A DNA stretch of 35,396 nt from JAAYDY01 sp964500225 (GTDB taxonomy: Bacteria; Planctomycetota; Phycisphaerae; FEN-1346; JAACEH01): assembly GCA_964500225.1 (NCBI GenBank), contig CAZCOA010000028.1, positions 1-35,396 of the forward strand, read 5' to 3'. Shown here one piece after another: positions 15,329 through 24,500 of the stretch; the stretch's first letter is position 1; each line of letters starts with the position of its first letter. The notes below the pieces were generated by a model, which saw only the letters and a list, made by a program, of their open reading frames with translations, did not search any database and was not told the origin of the DNA. Position numbers and translations under genes: made by a program.

Positions 15329-15813
15329 TCGCGGTATCCTATGCGACGAATGGGGTTGCCCACGTTGATCGAGTACGGTTCCAGTTCCCCGCTGACGAGC
15401 GAGTTGGCCCCGACCACGCAGCCGCGACGCAATATCGCGCCGTCCAGGAGTACCGTGCCGGCGCCGATCCAGACGTCGTCCTCGATCACGATCCCTCCGC
15501 GGCTCGGCTGAAACCGCTGTTCGACGATTTTCAGGTCGCGCCGTCGGAACTCGTGATTCACGGCTGCCAAGGTGCAGTTGGCCGCAATCAGCACGTCATC
15601 GCCGATAGTTACGCCGTTGCCGGAATAGATGACGACGCCGGAGTTCAGATAGCAGCGCTTTCCGATGATGATGTCGCCGATGCCTCCGGCCGGCTTGATT
15701 TTGACGAACGAGTCAATCCGCACGTCGTCGCCGATCTCGATCCGCGATCCGCGCACCGAGTCTTCGATGTCCGCCAGTTTCGAGATGATCGCACTCTTGG
15801 AAATGACGAGCAT
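15325..15813 (-). CDS. Hexapeptide-repeat acyltransferase (left-handed beta-helix)
   Basis: A 162-residue protein built of hexapeptide turns such as IEIGDD, IIIGKR, VTIGDD, IVIEDDVWIGAG and CVVGANS. AAVNHEF supplies the histidine used for acetyl transfer in the WbbJ/maltose-acetyltransferase group. It ends with NVGNPIRRIGYRE, a common end of these enzymes. It likely O-acetylates the sugar or a glycan intermediate using acetyl-CoA. The ATG is 7 bases after the stop of the RmlC-like gene, with GGAG upstream. N- versus O-acetylation cannot be separated from sequence, but no aminotransferase is in the operon, favouring O-acetylation. Confidence 0.87.
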   Translation of the reverse strand: MLVISKSAIISKLADIEDSVRGSRIEIGDDVRIDSFVKIKPAGGIGDIIIGKRCYLNSGVVIYSGNGVTIGDDVLIAANCTLAAVNHEFRRRDLKIVEQRFQPSRGGIVIEDDVWIGAGTVLLDGAILRRGCVVGANSLVSGELEPYSINVGNPIRRIGYRE

Positions 15814-15820
15814 GGCGTTC

Positions 15821-16348
15821 TCACTCCAACAGCCGGAACGCTCGGTCGCGGTCCGACATCGCGCTGACCGGAAGCGGCCAGGCGATGCCCAGCTTCGGGT
15901 CGTCCCATCGCACGCCGCGCGCCGACTCCGGATGATAACTCTCGGAAATCAAATACAGGACTTCCGTGTCGTCGGTCAGTGTCTGAAACCCGTGGGCGCA
16001 CCCGGCGGGAATGTAGAGCTGCCGGCGGTTTTCGGCCGTCAGTTCCGCTGCCGTCCACTGACGGTACGTCGGTGAATCGGGCCGCAGGTCCACCAGGACG
16101 TCCCAGAGGGCTCCCATCGTGCAGCGGACGATCTTCGTTTCTTCGTGCGGAGCCACTTGATAATGCATTCCACGAAGCGTGCCTTTGCGGCGGTTAAACG
16201 AGATGCTGCACTGGGCCAGTTCCGTCACCAGGCCGCGCGCCGCCAGTTCCTCGCGGCACCAGGTGCGGGCGAAGAAGCCGCGCTGGTCCTCGAGGCGATC
16301 GGGCTCGATCAGGTACGCCCCGGCTATCGGCAGTGCCTCGAACCTCAC
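15821..16348 (-). CDS. RmlC-like nucleotide-sugar epimerase (dTDP-4-dehydrorhamnose 3,5-epimerase family)
   Basis: Cupin-fold sugar epimerase of 175 residues, the usual RmlC length. Family markers are LEDQRGFFARTW, CSISFNRRKGTLRGMHYQ with the catalytic histidine, VRCTMGALWDVLVDLR, and YIPAGCAHGFQTL. No rmlA or rmlB is present and the operon is CDP-based. It more likely epimerises C3 and/or C5 of a CDP-4-keto-6-deoxy sugar than of the dTDP substrate. The GTG at 16348 gives the family N-terminus and overlaps the methyltransferase stop as GTGA, with GAGG upstream. A farther start (16444) would add a 32-residue extension inside the previous gene. Confidence 0.88.
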   Translation of the reverse strand: MRFEALPIAGAYLIEPDRLEDQRGFFARTWCREELAARGLVTELAQCSISFNRRKGTLRGMHYQVAPHEETKIVRCTMGALWDVLVDLRPDSPTYRQWTAAELTAENRRQLYIPAGCAHGFQTLTDDTEVLYLISESYHPESARGVRWDDPKLGIAWPLPVSAMSDRDRAFRLLE

Positions 16349-17577
16349 GGGATCACCTCGACACGAGGAATCGGCACCACGAACTTCCCGCCCCAGCGGC
16401 GGATGTCGCCCATCGTTCGCACGATCTCGTCGCGCAGATTCCACGGCAGAATCAGCACGTAGTCCGGCCGAACCTCGAAGATCTTTTCCGGCGCATAAAC
16501 CGGAATATGCGTACCCGGCAGGAACTTCCCTTGTTTCTCCGGGTTGCGATCGACGGTGAATTCCAGCAGATCGGTCCGGATGCCGCAGTAGTTGAGCAAC
16601 GTATTGCCCTTGGCCGGGGCTCCATAGCCGGCGACTCGCTTACCATTGCGGCGAGCTTCGATCAGAAACGACAGCACGTCGCGTTTAACCTCATGCACGC
16701 GCTCGGCGAACCGATGGTAAGTCTCCATACGCTCGATGCCGTAGGCGCGTTCCTCAGCCTTCAGCGCGGCGACTCGCTCGGTCGTCGGTCGTGAGGTCTC
16801 GGCATGGCAGCCGTAGATGCGCAACGATCCGCCGTGAGTCGGCAACTGTTCCACGTCGAATAGCCGCAGGCCGTGATGGGCGAAGACCCGTTCGACTGTC
16901 AGGAACGAGAAATACGAGAAGTGCTCCTGGTAGATAGTGTCGAACTGGTTGCCCTCTATCAGACGCACCAGGTGTGGGAACTCGATGGTGATGACGCCCT
17001 CGGGCTTCAGAAGAATCTTCATGCCGCCGACGAAGTCGTTGAGGTCGGGCACGTGAGCCAGAACGTTGTTACCGATGAGAAGGTCGGCGGCGCGGCCCTC
17101 GGCCCGCAGCCGCTGGGCAGTCTGGCGTCCGAAGAACACCGATTCGGTCGGCACGCCCTTGGCGATAGCCGCCTGGGCCACGTTCCGCGCCGGCTCGACG
17201 CCGAGCACGGGCACGCCGTGCTGCTGGAAGTACTGGAGCAGGTATCCATCGTTGCTGGCCAGCTCCACCACCCGCGAGGCGGCGCCCAGCGGCAGCCGCT
17301 TCATCATCGCCTCGACGTATCGCCGGCAGTGGTCCAACCAGCTATCCGAATAGGACGAGAAGTAGGCGTAGTCGCCGAAGATTTCCTCCGGCGTTTCAAA
17401 AGCCTCCAGTTGCACCAAAAAACACTGTCCACACACCCAGACGTGCAGGGGATAGAATGGTTCCATGCGGCGCAGCTTGTCGGCCGTCAGGTAGGCATTC
17501 GACAAGGGCGACATGCCCAGATCGACGAACGTCTCCCGCAGCGGCGCTCCGCAGAAACGACACGTTGGCTCGTGCAT
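16345..17577 (-). CDS. EvaC-like sugar C-methyltransferase (SAM-dependent, with zinc site)
   Basis: A 410-residue protein with the three-part layout of nucleotide-sugar 3-C-methyltransferases. The N-terminal zinc-binding module has C6, C9, C49 and C52. A central SAM domain has VVELASNDGYLLQYF (103-117). The C-terminal domain has GYGAPAKGNTLLNYCG, the segment shared by TylC3/EvaC-type enzymes. Family knowledge predicts transfer of methyl to a carbon next to the keto group of a 4-keto-6-deoxy sugar nucleotide. Following rfbF and rfbG, its substrate is probably a CDP sugar. The ATG at 17577 makes a TGATG overlap with rfbG. A GTG one codon earlier is the alternative. Confidence 0.88.
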   Translation of the reverse strand: MHEPTCRFCGAPLRETFVDLGMSPLSNAYLTADKLRRMEPFYPLHVWVCGQCFLVQLEAFETPEEIFGDYAYFSSYSDSWLDHCRRYVEAMMKRLPLGAASRVVELASNDGYLLQYFQQHGVPVLGVEPARNVAQAAIAKGVPTESVFFGRQTAQRLRAEGRAADLLIGNNVLAHVPDLNDFVGGMKILLKPEGVITIEFPHLVRLIEGNQFDTIYQEHFSYFSFLTVERVFAHHGLRLFDVEQLPTHGGSLRIYGCHAETSRPTTERVAALKAEERAYGIERMETYHRFAERVHEVKRDVLSFLIEARRNGKRVAGYGAPAKGNTLLNYCGIRTDLLEFTVDRNPEKQGKFLPGTHIPVYAPEKIFEVRPDYVLILPWNLRDEIVRTMGDIRRWGGKFVVPIPRVEVIP

Positions 17578-18644
17578 CACATTGCCGCCCTTATGTCAGC
17601 GTACCGGTGAATCTGTTCCAGCGTCATCTCTCGTGCATTCCGGCCGTCGGCCCGGCCCTTGTACCAGCGGACCGTCCATTGCAGGGCCTCGTCGAGCGTC
17701 ATGGCCGGCCGCCACGAGAGCCGCTCGCGGGCCTTTGTACAGTCCAGACCCAGCCAGGCCGCCTCTTGCGGGTGGGCGCCTTCGTCTGTGGTCCACGAGG
17801 CATTCCCGCCCCACAGTTCGACTACTCGGTCGGCCACGTAGCTTACGGGCCGCGCGTCGGACTCGTCTGGCCCGAAGTTCCAGCCCTCCGCCCACGCCGT
17901 TCCGTCCGACCACAGTCGCTCCGCCAGCATCAGATATCCCGATAGCGGTTCGAGCACAAACTGCCACGGCCGCACGGCCTCCGGATGACGAATGCGGACC
18001 GCGTGGCCTTTACCAAGCGCTCGGATACAGTCGGGCACCAATCGGTCGGCCGCCCAATCGCCGCCACCGATGACGTTGCCGGCTCGTACCGACGCCAGTG
18101 CAGGGGCCCCCGCCTGGGCAAAGAACGAGGCACGATACGCCGACGTTACCAGCTCCGCGCAGCCCTTGCTGCTGGAATACGGGTCGCTGCCGCCCATGGC
18201 GTCGTTTTCGCGGAAGCGGCGGCGGTCGCCGGCGTTCGCGTAGCACTTGTCGCTCGTCACATTGACCACCACGCGAACATCGCCGATCCGACGCACGGCC
18301 TCCAGGACGTGGACCGTACCCATGACATTCGTGGCATACGTTGCCACCGGGTCCCGGTACGACGCCCGGACAAGGGCCTGGGCAGCCATGTGGAACACGA
18401 TCTCGGCTCTGCATTTTCTCAAGACCGTGGTCAACGTGTCCGCGTCGCGTACATCGCCGATGACGGATCTCATGCCGCGAGCCACGTCGGCCTCGGCGAA
18501 CAGGCTCGGCTCCGTCGGCGGCGGAAGGGCGTAGCCGGTCACCTCTGCGCCGAGTTCCGACAGCCACAGCGCCAGCCACGAGCCTTTGAAGCCTGTGTGG
18601 CCTGTGATCAGTACCCGTTTGCCGTTCCAGAAGGATCCGGGCAT
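17577..18644 (-). CDS. rfbG: CDP-glucose 4,6-dehydratase
   Basis: Extended SDR enzyme of 355 residues that converts CDP-glucose to CDP-4-keto-6-deoxyglucose using bound NAD. The N-terminal LITGHTGFKGSWLALWL is the GxxGxxG motif in the form specific to this family. NVTSDKCYANAG carries the catalytic threonine and aspartate and YSSSK is the tyrosine-lysine pair. Family segments RAGNVIGGGDWAADRLVPD and RPWQFVLEPLSGYL, and NFGP near the C-terminus, are all present. The ATG at 18644 overlaps the rfbF stop as TGATG, with GGAAGG upstream. A GTG five codons earlier is less likely. Confidence 0.96.
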   Translation of the reverse strand: MPGSFWNGKRVLITGHTGFKGSWLALWLSELGAEVTGYALPPPTEPSLFAEADVARGMRSVIGDVRDADTLTTVLRKCRAEIVFHMAAQALVRASYRDPVATYATNVMGTVHVLEAVRRIGDVRVVVNVTSDKCYANAGDRRRFRENDAMGGSDPYSSSKGCAELVTSAYRASFFAQAGAPALASVRAGNVIGGGDWAADRLVPDCIRALGKGHAVRIRHPEAVRPWQFVLEPLSGYLMLAERLWSDGTAWAEGWNFGPDESDARPVSYVADRVVELWGGNASWTTDEGAHPQEAAWLGLDCTKARERLSWRPAMTLDEALQWTVRWYKGRADGRNAREMTLEQIHRYADIRAAM

Positions 18645-19411
18645 CACCAAACCTTCCACGGCGCTTGCCCGCTCGCCCAGAGTTGTTCCAATTGATTTTT
18701 GTCGCGCAGCGTGTCCATCGGCAGCCAGAAACCACGGTGGGGATACGCTGCCAGTTGTCCTTTGGCCGCGAGCGAACTCAGCACATCGCGTTCCCAGCTC
18801 GAATTGTCATCGGCGATGGTCTTCAGCACTTCGGGCTCCAGCACGAAAAAACCGCCGTTGATCCAACTGCCGTCGCCCAGCGGCTTTTCGCAGAACTCCG
18901 TGACCAGGGCTCCATCGATCTTGAGGCTGCCGAACCGCCCGGGAGGAAGCACTGCCGTCAGGGTGCCGAGTTTCCCCGTGCGTCGGTGGAACGCCACCAG
19001 GGCCGTGATATCCACGTTGCCCACCCCATCGCCGTAGGTCATGCAGAACGGTTGGTTGCCCAGATAGTCGGCTACACGTTTCAGGCGTCCGCCCGTGTTG
19101 GTTTGTTCGCCGGTGTCGATCAGTGTAACCTGCCATGGCTCTGCCTCGCTCCGGTGGACCGTCATGTTGCCACGGGCCAAGTCCACGGTCACGTCGGAGG
19201 AATGCAGCGTGTAGTTGATGAAGTACTCTTTGATGATGTAGCCCTTGTACCCCAGGCAGATGACAAAATCGGTCATGCCGTGGGCGGCATAGATCTTCAT
19301 GATATGCCAGAGGATGGGCCGGCCGCCGATTTCGACCATCGGCTTGGGACGCACGACGGATTCCTCCGCCAACCGCGTGCCCAGACCGCCCGCCAGGATG
19401 ACCACCTTCAT
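18644..19411 (-). CDS. rfbF: Glucose-1-phosphate cytidylyltransferase
   Basis: Makes CDP-glucose from CTP and glucose-1-phosphate, committing carbon to CDP-deoxysugars. The 255 residues are the standard length. The nucleotidyltransferase signature LAGGLGTRL is followed by RPKPMVEIGGRPILWHIMK, then GYKGYIIKEYFINY, TGGRLKRV and the metal-site segment YGDGVGNVDI. GSWINGGFFV and HRGFWLPMDTLRDK complete the family pattern. The ATG at 19409-19411 has GAGGAC (minus strand, 19422-19417) 5 bases upstream. It is the first gene of the nine-gene glycan operon, behind the promoter at 19463-19491. Confidence 0.97.
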   Translation of the reverse strand: MKVVILAGGLGTRLAEESVVRPKPMVEIGGRPILWHIMKIYAAHGMTDFVICLGYKGYIIKEYFINYTLHSSDVTVDLARGNMTVHRSEAEPWQVTLIDTGEQTNTGGRLKRVADYLGNQPFCMTYGDGVGNVDITALVAFHRRTGKLGTLTAVLPPGRFGSLKIDGALVTEFCEKPLGDGSWINGGFFVLEPEVLKTIADDNSSWERDVLSSLAAKGQLAAYPHRGFWLPMDTLRDKNQLEQLWASGQAPWKVW

Positions 19412-19462
19412 GGGCCGTCCTCATTTACGAACCACACGGGAGCACCAATTCACAATGAAGCG

Positions 19463-19491
19463 ATTCTACCAGAGCCCCATGGGCCATGCAA
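19463..19491 (-). promoter_or_regulatory. Sigma70-type promoter of the glycan operon
   Basis: On the minus strand, TTGCAT (19491-19486), a 17-base spacer and TAGAAT (19468-19463, five of six) lie about 50 bases before the rfbF ATG. It is the only clear promoter found for the nine genes down to 11193. Confidence 0.65.
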
Positions 19492-19551
19492 GGTCGATTC
19501 AATGGCAGGGCGGCTGGGCCGACAGAAGCGGGCTACGTCGGGCGAATCTCC

Positions 19552-19580
19552 TTGAGCCGCCTTCGCAGCGGGGGTATGAT
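19552..19580 (+). promoter_or_regulatory. Promoter of the antiporter gene, implying a leaderless mRNA
   Basis: TTGAGC (19552-19557), a 17-base spacer and TATGAT (19575-19580, five of six) are followed by the ATG at 19590, only 9 bases after the -10. Transcription would start within about 0-4 bases of the start codon. No ribosome site lies between. Confidence 0.55.
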
Positions 19581-19589
19581 TCCCGCCCT

Positions 19590-21380
19590 ATGCATGCCAA
19601 TCTACTGCTGAACGTCGGAACGTGCATCGTCGCCGGCACCGTGTTCGGGTATGTCGCCCGGCTGCTGCGGCAACCGCTACTGCTGGGCTACATCGCCGCC
19701 GGCATTGTGATCGGCCCCATCGGTTTCGGTTTTGTAGGTGCCGGCGGTGATCGGGAATCCATCGAACAGATCTCGCAACTGGCGGAACTGGGGCTGACTT
19801 TCCTCATGTTCATCGTCGGCCTGGAAATCGACGTCAAGAAACTCGTCCGGGGCGGCAGGCAGGCTTCGTTGGTCACAGTGGTGCAGGTGGTCGGCGCCGT
19901 GCTGCTGGGATGGCTGGCTGCCGTGGCCTTGGGATTCCGAAGTCTGGAGGCCGTGTACCTGGGCATCGCGGTCGCGTTCTCCAGCACGATGATCGTCGTC
20001 AAACTGCTTTCCGACCGCGGTGAGTTGGACACGCTGCCTGGCCGCACGACTGTGGGAGTGCTGCTGCTTCAGGACGTTCTGGCGATCGTCGTACTGGCCA
20101 TTCAGCCGACGCTGGGGGGCGGGGCGCCGGGAGACGCGGCGACCGGCAGCCTGCCACCGGTAGTGCAGATGGCCCTGGCAGCCGTCAAAGGGCTGCTTCT
20201 GGTGGCGGTGGCCGTGGGCGTCAGCCGCTACGTCCTGCCCATCCTGTTCCGCTGGGTGGCGATGTTGCCTGAGATTATGCTTCTGTCGGCCGTCACTTGG
20301 TGCTTCCTTGTCTGTTATGTGGCCGTCAAGCTCGGGTTTTCCCCGGCCATGGGGGCCCTGATCGCGGGGGCCTCGATCTCCGCCTATCCGTACACGCTCG
20401 ACGTGGTGGCCAAGATTCGTGGACTGCGGGATTTCTTCGTGACGCTGTTCTTCGTCTCGCTGGGGATGCTGTTGGCCGATCCATCGTTGCCCGGCTCATC
20501 CGGCGGCGAGCGCGTGCTGGCGTGGCTCAAACTGGGCGGCATGGGTCTCCTGCTGGCCGTCGTGGTCGTGCTGGCCAGGTTCGCCACTGTCTGGCCGATG
20601 GCCCGAGTGCTCAACTACGACAACCGGGTGGGCGTGCTTTCGTCGCTGCACCTGTCGCAGATCAGCGAGTTTGCCCTCGTCGTGGTGATTCTGGGCGGGC
20701 CGGCCGGCATGCTCAAGCACGTGGGCCCCGAGGTCGTATCCCTCGTGGTCGTCCTCATGATCATTACAGCTACCGCGTCCACCTATCTCATCCAGAGCAG
20801 CCATGCCATCACCAGGCTGGTGGTGCGGCACACCCGCGACACGCCTCTGTGCGACCGTATTTCGGGCGACGATCACGACCGAGGTTCTATCGCGGCGCCG
20901 ATCATGCTGATCGGCTGTTTCCGCGTCGGCTCCTCCCTGGTCCACGAACTCCTGAAAAGTGGGCGCCGGTTCTCGGTCATCGATTTCAACCCTGAGCTGC
21001 GCGATAGGCTTCAAGAACTCAACGTTCCATGCCTCTACGGCGACATCTCACATCTGGACACCCTCTGCCATGCCGGCGTGGACCAGGCGGATGTACTCGT
21101 TGTGCCCGTGTCTGACGACTTCCTTCGCGGCACGGACAACATGCGGCTGCTGGCCTGTTGCCGCCGAATCAATCCCAAGGCTCGCATCGTCGTGACTGCC
21201 GAGTCGATCCGCCATGCGCTGTCGCTCTACGAGCAGGGGGCCGACTACGTGATTGTTCCTCGCACGCTCGCGGCCGCTGAGGTGGCCTCGGTCATCGGGC
21301 GATTCGATCAGGCCGACTTCGCCCAGTGGCGGCAGCGGCAGATCGACGATCTGAAATCTCGCACTGAAGTGATTGCCTGA
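19590..21380 (+). CDS. Cation/proton antiporter, CPA2 (KefB/KefC-like) with TrkA-N domain
   Basis: A 596-residue inner-membrane antiporter. About residues 1-400 form 11-13 helices with the Na+/H+ exchanger pattern: RLLRQPLLLGYIAAGIVIGP, ELGLTFLMFIVGLEID, AFSSTMIVVKLLSDRGE and GVLLLQDVLAIVVL. Residues from about 430 form a Rossmann TrkA-N (RCK) domain: MLIGCFRVGSSLVHELLKSG, FSVIDFNPE, YGDISHLDTL. In KefB/KefC-like members this domain gates K+/H+ exchange by nucleotide or ligand binding. The glycine loop reads GCFRVG rather than GxGxxG, so nucleotide binding may be altered. The ATG at 19590 starts the first helix. An open frame continues upstream to 19299 but overlaps rfbF antisense and is not homologous. 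Confidence 0.92.
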   Translation: MHANLLLNVGTCIVAGTVFGYVARLLRQPLLLGYIAAGIVIGPIGFGFVGAGGDRESIEQISQLAELGLTFLMFIVGLEIDVKKLVRGGRQASLVTVVQVVGAVLLGWLAAVALGFRSLEAVYLGIAVAFSSTMIVVKLLSDRGELDTLPGRTTVGVLLLQDVLAIVVLAIQPTLGGGAPGDAATGSLPPVVQMALAAVKGLLLVAVAVGVSRYVLPILFRWVAMLPEIMLLSAVTWCFLVCYVAVKLGFSPAMGALIAGASISAYPYTLDVVAKIRGLRDFFVTLFFVSLGMLLADPSLPGSSGGERVLAWLKLGGMGLLLAVVVVLARFATVWPMARVLNYDNRVGVLSSLHLSQISEFALVVVILGGPAGMLKHVGPEVVSLVVVLMIITATASTYLIQSSHAITRLVVRHTRDTPLCDRISGDDHDRGSIAAPIMLIGCFRVGSSLVHELLKSGRRFSVIDFNPELRDRLQELNVPCLYGDISHLDTLCHAGVDQADVLVVPVSDDFLRGTDNMRLLACCRRINPKARIVVTAESIRHALSLYEQGADYVIVPRTLAAAEVASVIGRFDQADFAQWRQRQIDDLKSRTEVIA

Positions 21381-21464
21381 CGGCGGCTTCAACGAGGGGG
21401 TCCCACGGACGGTGCGTGGTTCTGCCGGTGTGCAACGTCAGCGGCCGGCCACGTCGGCGCAGAG

Positions 21465-21508
21465 GAAGACCCGGAACCGCCTCGTGTCGGTTCCGGGTCT
21501 TCACTTTG
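21465..21508. terminator. Strong bidirectional terminator
   Basis: A perfect 15-bp stem GAAGACCCGGAACCG/CGGTTCCGGGTCTTC (21465-21479 with 21488-21502) with an 8-base loop lies between the convergent antiporter and dockerin-protein genes. The tails are ACTTTGG on the plus strand and CTCTGCG on the minus strand, neither strongly T-rich. Confidence 0.75.
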
Positions 21509-21560
21509 GATCCGGCATGCCGGGGCGCCCGTGGCGGGCACCCGGAATCCATCCTATCCG

Positions 21561-24500
21561 TTACGGCGCCATGCCGTTCAGGATGTTCACCATAACGGCC
21601 ATGTCACCGGGCTCTGCACCGCCGTTGCCATCGATGTCGAAGTGTCGCACCTCGTGACCGGGCAGCGTGATACCGTTGAGCATGTTGACCAGCAACGACA
21701 TATCGCCGGGTTCCGTGCCGCCGTTGCGGTCGATGTCGCCGAGCCGGACAACGTCCAACTCCGCCGTGCACTGGCACGACCGACGACCGAATAGCGTGCG
21801 CACCGTCACGTCCAGCACGACGTGGCCGCTGCGGCCCGCCAAGTAGCGGCTGCCCAGGATTTCCCACACGAACTTGTCGGTCGTCGGTCGGATGACTACG
21901 TCGCCGGCGCTGGCCGGATTCTGCGTCACGGTCACCGCATAGGGCGTCTCCGGCAAACCGAACGGATCGTCCAGCGTGATCGTCAGAATGCACTTATGCC
22001 GGTTTTGCGTCATCGTCGGATGGTTCTGGTAGACCCAGTCCCAGTCGAGCGCGGCCGAGCATCGCATCTGGGGCGGCGGCAGCGGCGGGGTCGCGGCCAC
22101 CTCGTTCGACACGCCTTCCATGCGTGCCATCTCGACGCCGACCTTGTAATAGTACGGCGTACCGTTGACCACGGCCGTATCGTAGTAGAGGCACTCGGTG
22201 CATGTGGCGATCTCGTTGCCGGGCTCGCACGCCACGTCCGGCGCCGTGCTGCGGTAAATGTGGTACCGCACCGCGCCCGGCACGTCGCTCCAGGTCAGCA
22301 GTACCACGCCCACCTTCGCGGTCGCCGTGAGGTCGTGGATCAATTCGCATTGCGTGAAATCAAACGCATAGGTGATCGAGGCCGGCGCTGACATTCGGTT
22401 TTCGCTTTCGCGCAATAGTCGATAGTGATAGGTCTGGCCTTCCACGACGTTGCTGTCCACGAAGCTCGTGCCCGTGGCCGTTCCGATTACCGTGAAACCC
22501 GTGTTGATGTTGGTCGTGCTGCGAATCACGTCGAACGTGCCCTCGGTGGTCCACGAGAGTACCACCGAATGGCACCCGACGGCGGCGTTGACGGCGGCCG
22601 GATCCAGGGCGGCATAGACCTTGGCCGTCGTGAAGTCCTCGTCCGTGAGGTTGCCCTCAGGGCTCGACGGGAACGCCAGCTCCGTGTTATCGGTCACGCG
22701 AAGGCCGACGTTGTAGGTGCCCGGCAGGGTGTAGGAAGCCGTGACGATCTCGCCGCTGCCGTCGGTGTAGTTGAACGGTGCGCCGTAAAAGTCCCAGTCC
22801 CAGGCGATGATCCTATCGTCCGGCGTTCCGGGGGGCGCGCCGGCCTCGTGGGTTCCCTCGTTCGGATCGTACGAGCGGCTACCGTCCAGGGTGGTCGTGT
22901 CGCCCGGAGATAAAGAGACTATGTACGGACCGCCGGCATTCGCCACAGGCGGATGCGGCGGGTTGCTGATCCGAATGATCAGCGTGTACGTGGCCGTCAG
23001 GTTGTCGTCGTCCGTCACGCGCAGCGTCACGGGGAACTCCTGCGGCAGTACGGTCGCATGGAACTGGTGGTAGATGAGCTCCGGCTCCGTGTAGCTCTCG
23101 TCGTAAATACCGTTGTTGTCCCAGTCCCACTGGAAGAGCACCAGGTTGTCAATGTTCTTGCCCGGGGCACTGTGGCCGGACCCGGTTGGATCGAAAAGGA
23201 TGGGGTAGTCCGAGTACGTTGGGTTAGGACTGGCCGTGAACGAGGCGATCGGCGAGGCCGCAAACAAGGCCGGTTTCAACATGCCGATCGACCAGGCCGT
23301 CACAAACGTGTTGCCGTAGTCGCCGGGGTGCGTGGTCTGGCCGCCGGCAGGCCACGAACCGTCGCTTTCCTGCGTGTTGATGAGCGTCCAGCCGATGCTG
23401 GTTGGACCACGGTACCAGTTCAGTCCGTTGCTGAGTTCCTCTTCGTTCTGGCCGGCGACGATGCGATCCGGCCCCGACAGCCGCATTGCCTTGACGAACG
23501 CATACCAGCCGTAGTGCGTGCGGTGGCTCAGGAACGTTGCCAGATTGTCGGCAAACCAACTCTCGGCGCCGATCCACCGCGAATCCGCCAGATAGTTGTT
23601 GACCGACATGACCATCTGAACCATGCCCGACGGGCGGCAGGCGAACGAACTGTCGTTGCCGGCCCCGTTGTTCGTGTAGCCAAACCAGCGACTGGCCGTG
23701 TTATAGCTCGTAGTGAGCCATCCGTTGTTGTAGTCCTTGACCCACTGCGGGATGGTGCAACCCCAATCCTGTTCGGCGGGAATCATGCCGATGGCCGCCC
23801 ACTGGCAGGCCGAGTTGTCGGGACCCTGTTCCCAGCCGTAACGCCATCCGCCGTAGGTCGTGGAGTCGTACTGACCCCAGCAGTACATGTCCACCATGTC
23901 CTGGATGACCTCGCGATAGGTCTCCGGCTGTCCGTCGCCGTCGAAGTCACGTCCACAACTCTTTTCCGGGGTGTGCGTGGCGATGATGGCGTCCATGATC
24001 ATGCCACCCTCGTAGCACGGGTTGTAGTCGTAGTCGCGTACCTCGATGCCGATGCCGTTGGGCCGGCTGTCAGGGTCGCCGCCGGGTTCGGCGCCGATGG
24101 CATAGGGTTTCAGCATCAGGTAATTCGTGTTGCTGTAGTAGCCGTTGAACAGCCAGTTCAGGCCGCGTTTGACGTTCGTGACGTAAGGATCCTGCGTCTC
24201 GTCTCCGTCCTCGTGGTGGCCGTTGATTTCGAAGGCCAGCACGGCCGACGCCGTCGGCGAGGCAAAGTAGTTGCCGTAGGACGACCAAACCGTCACCGGC
24301 TGCCCGTTGAGGCTCAGCGTGCTCGAGTTGCTCCACTGCGTCTTGTGCAGGAACCATAGCCCGTAGTCGATGGCCATGTTCACGCGAGCGTCGAAGCCGT
24401 CGGCCTCGATCTTGACGTTGTAGTTGTCAACGATCGCATTGACCATCGTATTGTCCACGTGGTCTGCCATCAACTGGGCCGTAAACGGCGTGCCCACCGC

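Noticed and set aside
15821..16348. Calling this gene rfbC/rmlC with the dTDP-rhamnose pathway
   Set aside because: No rmlA, rmlB or rmlD is present and the operon begins with CDP-glucose enzymes, so the dTDP substrate is not supported.
10995..19411. Genomic island inserted at tRNA-Ser carrying the glycan operon
   Set aside because: No integrase, no repeat of the tRNA 3' end beyond the operon and no compositional break; adjacency alone is insufficient.
19299..19589. 97-residue N-terminal extension of the antiporter
   Set aside because: It overlaps rfbF and its promoter, is not hydrophobic like the family N-terminus, and the promoter at 19552-19580 lies inside it.
22953..24359. 468-codon plus-strand frame opposite the dockerin protein
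   Set aside because: Antisense shadow with Arg/Val/His-rich sequence and no initiation signal; the minus-strand gene has clear domains and a signal peptide.
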